A program made the translations under genes and the position numbers. DNA of 17,596 nucleotides from contig ONIK01000051.1 in assembly GCA_900317865.1 (NCBI GenBank), positions 1 through 17,596 of the forward strand. Direction: 5' to 3'. This stretch comes from an uncultured Methanobrevibacter sp. (GTDB lineage Archaea; Methanobacteriota; Methanobacteria; Methanobacteriales; Methanobacteriaceae). The notes below the pieces were generated by a model. That model was not told the origin of the DNA and ran no database searches. It was given only the letters and a program-made list of their open reading frames with translations. How positions within the stretch are numbered: position 1 is the first letter of the stretch; the number at the start of each line of letters is the position of its first letter. Positions 1-4,839 of the stretch are shown here, in pieces.

Positions 1-80
1 AACAAGTACTGTTCAGTTACGCGTATATTTCTTCAAAGACAACTGGAGTCCCAGATGATGCCTGGTTACACTATAACCCC
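1..80 (-). tRNA. trnW: tRNA-Trp (CCA), 5' exon and start of intron, cut by window edge
   Basis: Read on the minus strand from 80, the sequence folds as the 5' half of a tRNA: acceptor strand GGGGTTA (80-74), TA, D-arm GTGT with loop AACCAGGCA and TCAT, then anticodon stem TGGGA (53-49) and loop CTCCAG with anticodon CCA at 46-44. The expected 3' half of the anticodon stem (TCCCA) does not follow G37. Instead about 42 unrelated bases run to the window edge, as expected for the archaeal tRNA-Trp intron, which sits between positions 37 and 38. The visible intron holds a TGAAGA (box C-like) and a CTGA (16-13, box D-like); in many euryarchaea this intron is a box C/D methylation guide. The 3' exon lies outside the window and should contain TAACCCC. 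Identity rests on one exon only. Confidence 0.78.
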
Positions 81-114
81 ACACATAACATACAATAATA
101 ATTATATTATAATT

Positions 115-133
115 AGTATATAAAGTTTATGTT
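115..133 (-). promoter_or_regulatory. BRE/TATA promoter of tRNA-Trp
   Basis: On the minus strand the element reads AACATAAACTTTATATACT. The TATA core TTTATATA is centred near 119, which predicts a start about 26 bases downstream, near 92, twelve bases before the tRNA-Trp 5' end at 80. It overlaps the hjc stop codon. A nearly identical element lies at 1173-1155. Confidence 0.55.
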
Positions 134-551
134 AGAATTTCATTTGCTTATCAATACCTGCAATTTCATCGATTTCTAAGCCTTTTTCTAAAGCATAATC
201 TTTTTCAACTTTATAATTTCCATTTCTTGTTCTTTCAGCATTTTCCGGCTCTAAAAATAACCATTTGGTATATTTAAATTTGACTCCAATATATGGTTTT
301 GCACCAAATATTTTAGAAAATTCCAAAAGAGCATCAATTTGTTCAGAATCAATGTAAATCTTATCCTTGGTAGTTGTTTTAACTTCAATAGCCAAATATA
401 ACTTTCCATTACCGGCAACAACATCAGGCAATGGTCTTTTTGTAGCACCTCCAGAAGCTGGAGCTCTCATAGCTGCAAAATTCCTCTCCCAAAGCTTATG
501 CACTAAATCTCTTTCTTCAGCAGAACCTTTCTTTGCCAAGAATAACACCAA
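132..551 (-). CDS. hjc: Archaeal Holliday junction resolvase Hjc
   Basis: This is a structure-specific endonuclease that cuts four-way DNA junctions during recombination and repair. The nuclease fold of archaeal Hjc is recognisable (numbering from TTG 551): K8-G9 and E13 match the N-terminal catalytic Glu segment of Pyrococcus Hjc (KGxxxER), followed by RAPASGG (29-35), P42-D43 in PDVVAGNG, and E56-V-K58 in IEVKTT, giving the E...D...ExK metal site. FGAKPYIGVKF (83-93) is also conserved. The protein is 139 aa if it starts at TTG 551; no ATG is available. TTG 539 gives MAKKGSAEER, which fits the usual family N-terminus better and lies about 26 bases after a TATA-like TTTATA at 567-562, so it may be the true, leaderless start. 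The gene directly follows tRNA-His on the same strand. Confidence 0.92.
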   Translation of the reverse strand: MVLFLAKKGSAEERDLVHKLWERNFAAMRAPASGGATKRPLPDVVAGNGKLYLAIEVKTTTKDKIYIDSEQIDALLEFSKIFGAKPYIGVKFKYTKWLFLEPENAERTRNGNYKVEKDYALEKGLEIDEIAGIDKQMKF

Positions 552-566
552 AAAATAAGTTTATAA

Positions 567-643
<77 letters not shown>

Positions 644-678
644 ATTTATAATATACTAAAAATAAAAAATTTGTCAGA

Positions 679-761
679 TGCGGGAGCAGGGATTTGAACC
701 CTGGTAGACCTGCGTCAACAGGTCCTAAGCCTGTCCCCTTTGGCCTCTCGGGCACCCCCGC
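679..761 (-). tRNA. trnL: tRNA-Leu (TAG)
   Basis: A class II tRNA with a long variable arm. Acceptor GCGGGGG (761-755) pairs with CTCCCGC (686-680), with one G-T pair. The anticodon arm ACAGG-CTTAGGA-CCTGT gives anticodon TAG. The variable arm carries a GAC/GTC mini-stem, the T-arm is CAGGG-TTCAAAT-CCCTG, and the discriminator is A (679). CCA is not encoded. Confidence 0.95.
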
Positions 762-809
762 TTAAAAAACGAAAGTGATACAGAAACCATTAAAAATCTT
801 AACAAGTTT

Positions 810-890
<81 letters not shown>

Positions 891-914
891 AATTGACAAA
901 TAAATTTAGTAACA

Positions 915-988
915 TGGGCCCAATGGGGTTCGAACCCATGACCTTCCGGTTATGAGCCGGACGCTCTACCTGGCTAAGCTATGGGCCC
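915..988 (-). tRNA. tRNA with CAT anticodon (elongator Met or Ile2)
   Basis: Acceptor GGGCCCA (988-982) pairs with TGGGCCC (922-916). The anticodon arm TCCGG-CTCATAA-CCGGA gives anticodon CAT, and the T-loop is TTCGAAC. The discriminator is A (915) with no encoded CCA. It is not an initiator: it lacks the A1-U72 end and the three consecutive G-C pairs of the initiator anticodon stem. Anticodon alone cannot separate elongator Met from Ile2, whose C34 becomes agmatidine in archaea. The GGGCCC acceptor resembles archaeal Ile2 as I remember it, so Ile2 is a serious possibility. Confidence 0.93.
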
Positions 989-993
989 AAAAG

Positions 994-1066
<73 letters not shown>

Positions 1067-1090
1067 ATATAGATAACCCATTATCTTAAC

Positions 1091-1100
1091 CAAATATAAA
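1091..1100 (-). promoter_or_regulatory. TATA box of the tRNA-Asn / CAT-tRNA transcript
   Basis: The minus strand reads TTTATATTTG, centred about 30 bases upstream of the tRNA-Asn 5' end (1066). This is the right distance for an archaeal tRNA promoter with initiation a few bases before the mature end. Confidence 0.6.
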
Positions 1101-1154
1101 CCCATGATTAAAAATCAAAAGACTTTAAACAGTAATTTATCGTATGTTTTTACT

Positions 1155-1173
1155 AGTATATAAAACTTATGTT
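1155..1173 (-). promoter_or_regulatory. Second BRE/TATA-like element in the tRNA / radical SAM gap
   Basis: The minus strand reads AACATAAGTTTTATATACT, matching 133-115 at 17 of 19 bases. It may be an outer promoter for the tRNA cluster (start near 1134, 68 bases before tRNA-Asn). On the plus strand the same bases contain AGTATATAAAAC, which could fire rightward. The gap 1101-1240 has no other recognisable gene except a 13-codon frame at 1188-1229. Confidence 0.4.
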
Positions 1174-1240
1174 TTTTCTACATTATTATGGAAAAAACAA
1201 TACATCATAAGAAAAACACTATTAATTAGTTAGAACATAC

Positions 1241-1250
1241 TAATATATAA
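1241..1250 (+). promoter_or_regulatory. TATA box of the radical SAM gene
   Basis: TAATATATAA is centred near 1247. Archaeal spacing (about 26 bases) puts the transcript start at or within a base or two of the ATG at 1273, and no Shine-Dalgarno precedes that ATG. The mRNA is predicted to be leaderless. Confidence 0.55.
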
Positions 1251-1272
1251 ATTTAATTAAATAGTTGAAAAT

Positions 1273-2253
1273 ATGGATTACAATATATTTGATATGATAA
1301 AAGAGGCTAATGAAATAACCCTAAAAAAACACTCCAATTTAGTAACGCTTGAGCGAGCAGTTTTTTTATCATGGTGGTGTGATAAAGGAGACTGTGCATT
1401 TTGCTATATGTCAACACAAAAAGATAAAATTAAAGATCCAAGAAAAGCCAGACGGAATGTCAGCAACATCTATGCCGAAGCCGAAATGTGCAAACGTCTT
1501 GACTGGAACATTGAATTTTTATCAGGAGGATATAAATCATTTACCACTTCAGAAATAAAAGAAATAGCCACTACAATTAAAAATATCACCGGAGATGGAG
1601 TCTGGTTAAATACAGGAATCACCGATGAACTTGCAGAATACGGATCTGAAATAAAAGGCATAACCGGTGCTGTTGAAGTTGCAAATCCTGAGATTCACAA
1701 TAATGTATGCCCCTCCAAAAGCTTAGAAGACATCAGTAGTATGTTAGATACTGCAGGAGATTTAGGTTTCAAAAAGGCAATAACAATCATATTGGGTCTT
1801 GGAGAGACTTTGGATGATGTTGATTATGTTATTGAATATATTAAAGAACACAAAATTGACAGAGTGATATTTTATTCATTAAATCCTCACAAAGAAACTG
1901 TTTATGCAGATAAATCACAGCCCGCATCACTTTATTATGCGCAGGTAGTTGCCAGAGTTCGTTTAGAATTTCCGGATATTGAAATCATATGCGGCACATG
2001 GATTGACAATCTGGCAAACATTGGAATTCTGATTTTAAGTGGTGCCAATGGGATTACAAAATTCCCTCTTTTTAAAATGTTTGGAACAAAATATGGGAAA
2101 AGAGTTGAAGAAGAAGTTAAATGGGCAGGAAGAGAATTGAAAGGAACATTTACTGATAAAAGTAAGCTAGGTGAAATGAAAAGTGATGTTTCACCGGATT
2201 TGGATAAATTTATTAAAAGGTATATTAAAGAATCCCTTAAAAATAAATACTAA
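1273..2253 (+). CDS. Radical SAM protein with C-x4-C-x2-C cluster motif, function unknown
   Basis: A 326-aa radical SAM enzyme. The cluster ligands are C36, C41 and C44 in WWCDKGDCAFCYMS, a C-x4-C-x2-C arrangement instead of the standard C-x3-C-x2-C. The aromatic residue after the third Cys (Y45) and a glycine motif SGGY (84-87), in place of the GGE that binds the SAM amino group, fit the TIM-barrel fold. A second glycine segment ILGLGET (173-179) and later barrel strands follow. The BioB/HmdB-like group of methanogens also shows altered Cys spacing, so a cofactor-biosynthesis role is possible but only inferred. There is no extra C-terminal Cys cluster, so an SPASM domain is unlikely. It seems monocistronic, with its own TATA box and a 113-base gap before gatB. 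The start is the first ATG at TATA spacing. Confidence 0.85.
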   Translation: MDYNIFDMIKEANEITLKKHSNLVTLERAVFLSWWCDKGDCAFCYMSTQKDKIKDPRKARRNVSNIYAEAEMCKRLDWNIEFLSGGYKSFTTSEIKEIATTIKNITGDGVWLNTGITDELAEYGSEIKGITGAVEVANPEIHNNVCPSKSLEDISSMLDTAGDLGFKKAITIILGLGETLDDVDYVIEYIKEHKIDRVIFYSLNPHKETVYADKSQPASLYYAQVVARVRLEFPDIEIICGTWIDNLANIGILILSGANGITKFPLFKMFGTKYGKRVEEEVKWAGRELKGTFTDKSKLGEMKSDVSPDLDKFIKRYIKESLKNKY

Positions 2254-2334
2254 AAAACCGAATTTTAGATAATCTTTATAAGCCCCATATTATAAATATT
2301 ATAATAATATAAATTTTTAAAAAAAAATTTCCAA

Positions 2335-2370
2335 ATGGAGGAATTAATATTAGCGACGATTTTAGTATGA
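2335..2370 (+). promoter_or_regulatory. Shine-Dalgarno and possible 11-codon leader frame before gatB
   Basis: GGAGG (2337-2341) is the only strong ribosome site before gatB, but it lies 25 bases from the ATG at 2367. It is 7 bases from an in-frame ATT (2349), which would add six residues (ISDDFS, read as MSDDFS). Alternatively, an ATG at 2335 opens a short frame MEELILATILV whose TGA (2368-2370) overlaps the gatB ATG as ATGA, the geometry of translational coupling. The TATA-like AATATAAATT near 2311 would start transcription close to 2335. Confidence 0.4.
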
Positions 2371-3716
2371 TGTGTGGACTTGAAATCCACGTACAATTAG
2401 AAACTGAATCAAAATTATTCTGTGATTGCCCAACAAATTTTAATGAAGCACCTATTAACCAAAATATTTGTCCAGTTTGTTTAAATCAACCAGGTGCTAA
2501 ACCACATCCAACCAATCAACATGCAATTGAAAATGCATTAATGATTTCTTTGATGTTGAACTGTAAAATAGATCAAGGTTTTACCTATTTTATGAGAAAA
2601 CACTATGATTATCCGGATTTATCTTCAGGATATCAGAGAACTTCAGTTCCTATTGGTTATGAAGGCGAATTAAATGGAATCAGAATTAGAGAAATTCACA
2701 TTGAAGAAGACCCAGGTCAATACAAACCGGACAGAGGTATTGTTAACTTTAACCGTTCCGGAATCCCTTTAGTAGAGATTGTTACCGAGCCAGACATAAG
2801 ATCTCCAGAAGAGGCAAGGAACTTTTTAAAAGAAATTATTCGTGTTTTACAGTATAGTGGTGCTGCACGTGGAGAAAACTCAATGAAAGCAGACGTTAAC
2901 GTTTCACTCAATGGCGGAAACAGAGTTGAAATGAAAAACGTTAACTCCATTAAAGGTGCATACAGAGCATTAAAATTCGAAATTGTCAGACAAAAAAATC
3001 TCATTAAAAGAGGAGTTGAAATCCCACAGGAAACACGTGCTTATATCGAAAGCCAAATGATTACTACAAGAATGAGATTGAAAGAAGATGCTGATGATTA
3101 CAGATTCATCCCAGATCCAGATTTACCTCCAATGGAAATTCCTGATGAATTAATCCAAAAAGTAGCTGATATTATGCCTGAAGCTCCACACCACAAAGTG
3201 GACAGATTTGTTAAAGATTACGGTATTGATGAAGAAACAGCAAAAGTACTTACTTCCGAGTTGGATTTAGCTATTGCTTATGAAGAAGTTATAAAAGAAG
3301 TTGATTCAGTATTTGCTGCTAAATGGATGAGAGATGAACTTAAAAGAGTATTATCATATAACAAATTAGATTTTGCTGACAGTGGAATTAGCGTTGAAAA
3401 TTTAATTGAATTATTTAAAATGCTTCAAGATAAAGAAATTACAACAAAAGCAGGTCAAAGAATCATCGAACAAATGCCAAATAATGATAAATCACCTAAA
3501 CAAATAGCTGAAGAGTTAGGATTACTCGGTGTTGTAAAAGATGATGAAGTATTGGCTGCCGTTAAACAGGCTATTGAAGAAAATCCAAAAGCGGTCCAAG
3601 ATTATCATGATGGACAAAAAGCTTCACTTAATTTCCTTGTTGGTCAAGTTATGAGATTAACCCGTGGAAAAGCTGATCCTGGTGAAACAGTCAAACTTTT
3701 AAAAGAAAATATCTAA
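2367..3716 (+). CDS. gatB: Asp/Glu-tRNA amidotransferase subunit B
   Basis: GatB is the kinase-like and tRNA-binding subunit of GatCAB. It phosphorylates the side chain of mischarged Asp-tRNA(Asn) (and in bacteria Glu-tRNA(Gln)) before amidation. Archaea commonly use it for Asn-tRNA and use GatDE for Gln-tRNA. The 449-aa protein opens with CGLEIHVQL, has the zinc ligands C19-x-C21 and C35-x2-C38, the core motifs HYDYPDLSSGYQ, EEDPGQY and VEIVTEPD, and MKADVNVS. The C-terminal YqeY-like helical domain starts near residue 300 and ends in GKADPGETVKLLKE. gatA and gatC are not in the window. The start is uncertain: the best Shine-Dalgarno fits an ATT six codons upstream. It is first in a series with the CBS/ParB gene (12-base gap) and hisE. 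Confidence 0.96.
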   Translation: MMCGLEIHVQLETESKLFCDCPTNFNEAPINQNICPVCLNQPGAKPHPTNQHAIENALMISLMLNCKIDQGFTYFMRKHYDYPDLSSGYQRTSVPIGYEGELNGIRIREIHIEEDPGQYKPDRGIVNFNRSGIPLVEIVTEPDIRSPEEARNFLKEIIRVLQYSGAARGENSMKADVNVSLNGGNRVEMKNVNSIKGAYRALKFEIVRQKNLIKRGVEIPQETRAYIESQMITTRMRLKEDADDYRFIPDPDLPPMEIPDELIQKVADIMPEAPHHKVDRFVKDYGIDEETAKVLTSELDLAIAYEEVIKEVDSVFAAKWMRDELKRVLSYNKLDFADSGISVENLIELFKMLQDKEITTKAGQRIIEQMPNNDKSPKQIAEELGLLGVVKDDEVLAAVKQAIEENPKAVQDYHDGQKASLNFLVGQVMRLTRGKADPGETVKLLKENI

Positions 3717-3728
3717 GGAGTATTGAAT

Positions 3729-4532
3729 ATGGCAGAGAAGAAAACATTTGTAAAAGATTACATGACAAAAAATGTTATTAGTGTTTCTCCAGATACTCCG
3801 ACAGAAGATATTATTACATTAATGAAACAGAGCCACCACAACAGTTATCCCGTTGTTGAAAATAATAAACTTGTAGGTATGGTCACCGCATTCGATATTA
3901 TTGCTAAGGATTGGAAGGATTATGTCCGTGGAATGATGAGTACTAAATTAGTTGTCGCTAACGAAAATTTAGCTATAAATGATGCTTCCCGTGTAATGTT
4001 TAGACGCGGAATATCAAGAATGCCTGTTGTTGATGAGTCCGGAGCTCTTGTTGGAATTATTACAAACACAGATATGGTTCGCTCCCACATTGAAAGGTCA
4101 ACCCCAAATAAAGTAGAATACTTTAAAAACACAATGGAACAATTATATGGTATTAAAACTACTTTAAAAAGGATGAAAGTACCGACTGAAAAATTAAGAC
4201 CAACCCAGGACAGAGTTTATGCAGATGAACTTGAAGGAAGAAGTTATGAATTAAAAAAAGGTTTGGCAGAACCGGCAATTGTTGTAAAAACCGGAGACAG
4301 ATGGATTTTAGTTGATGGACATCACAGAGCAGTAGCTTCTAAACAGATGGGTTGTGAAACTGTTGATTCATATGTGGTTGATTTAGGCCAAGATATCAAA
4401 CTAGGTATGGAAAAAACTGCAGATAAAGCAGGGATTAAAAGATTTGAAGATATTACTATTATCGACGATGACCAACATCCATTAATAGCCATTACCGAAA
4501 GTATTCAGGATAGTGAATCCCATGGCGAATGA
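3729..4532 (+). CDS. Tandem CBS domains fused to a ParB/sulfiredoxin-fold domain
   Basis: A 267-aa soluble protein of three parts. CBS1 (about 10-60) and CBS2 (about 68-120) carry the usual KNVISVSPDTPTEDI, GMVTAFDII and GIITNTDMV signatures and together form an adenosine-nucleotide-sensing Bateman module. The C-terminal part (about 150-225) has ILVDGHHRAVAS with DGHHR at 196-200, the signature of the ParB/sulfiredoxin fold, which binds or hydrolyses nucleotides in ParB, Srx and the archaeal serine kinase SerK. No DNA-binding helix-turn-helix follows, so plasmid partitioning is unlikely. A nucleotide-regulated kinase or phosphohydrolase is the better guess, but unproven. ATG 3729 is chosen because GGAG (3717-3720) is 8 bases upstream; a TTG at 3723 is too close. 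It overlaps hisE by 11 bases. Confidence 0.85.
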   Translation: MAEKKTFVKDYMTKNVISVSPDTPTEDIITLMKQSHHNSYPVVENNKLVGMVTAFDIIAKDWKDYVRGMMSTKLVVANENLAINDASRVMFRRGISRMPVVDESGALVGIITNTDMVRSHIERSTPNKVEYFKNTMEQLYGIKTTLKRMKVPTEKLRPTQDRVYADELEGRSYELKKGLAEPAIVVKTGDRWILVDGHHRAVASKQMGCETVDSYVVDLGQDIKLGMEKTADKAGIKRFEDITIIDDDQHPLIAITESIQDSESHGE

Positions 4533-4812
4533 AAAAATAATAAGAGAAGTCTGGGAAGTTCTTGAAAGTAGAAGGGACAACCCAATAGACTCTTATACAT
4601 CAAACATAATGCAAGACAGCGATAAGAAAGCTGAAGATAAAATACTCGAAAAGATAGCTGAAGAATGCGGCGAAGTATTGATAGCCAGTAAAAATGATGA
4701 AAATCTGGTTTATGAATCAGTTGACTTAATATTCCATACATTATTATTACTTGTCTATAAAGGAATAGACATCAATGAATTATTTGAAGAGTTTGAAAGA
4801 AGAAGAAAATAA
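4522..4812 (+). CDS. hisE: Phosphoribosyl-ATP diphosphatase
   Basis: HisE hydrolyses phosphoribosyl-ATP to phosphoribosyl-AMP and pyrophosphate, the second step of histidine synthesis. The 96-aa, all-helical protein has the MazG-like metal motif E47-E48-x2-E51 (AEECGEVLIASK) and E65-x2-D68 (YESVDLIFHTLLLL), as expected for a stand-alone HisE. The start is ATG 4522, inside the end of the CBS/ParB gene and close to the usual family length; a GTG at 4513 would add three residues. The overlap suggests translational coupling. No other his gene is in the window, which agrees with the dispersed his genes of methanogens. The link to an upstream nucleotide-sensing CBS protein may be meaningful or just operon packing. 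Confidence 0.93.
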   Translation: MANEKIIREVWEVLESRRDNPIDSYTSNIMQDSDKKAEDKILEKIAEECGEVLIASKNDENLVYESVDLIFHTLLLLVYKGIDINELFEEFERRRK

Positions 4813-4839
4813 TTAATTTTTAAAATGGTTGGCTGTTAA

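Noticed and set aside
3..98. A plus-strand open frame ending in TAA at 96-98, which could be read as the end of an upstream gene.
   Set aside because: The same bases read on the minus strand give a convincing tRNA-Trp 5' exon with acceptor, D-arm, anticodon arm and an upstream TATA box, which explains the locally high GC.
367..558. A plus-strand frame of 63 codons over hjc.
   Set aside because: It is a shadow of hjc: no family resemblance, no ribosome site, and the minus-strand frame has all catalytic residues.
4824..4838. A four-codon frame MVGC-stop directly before the GT2/glycerophosphotransferase ATG, as a possible leader peptide.
   Set aside because: It is too short to judge; GGTTGG in it is more simply a weak ribosome site.
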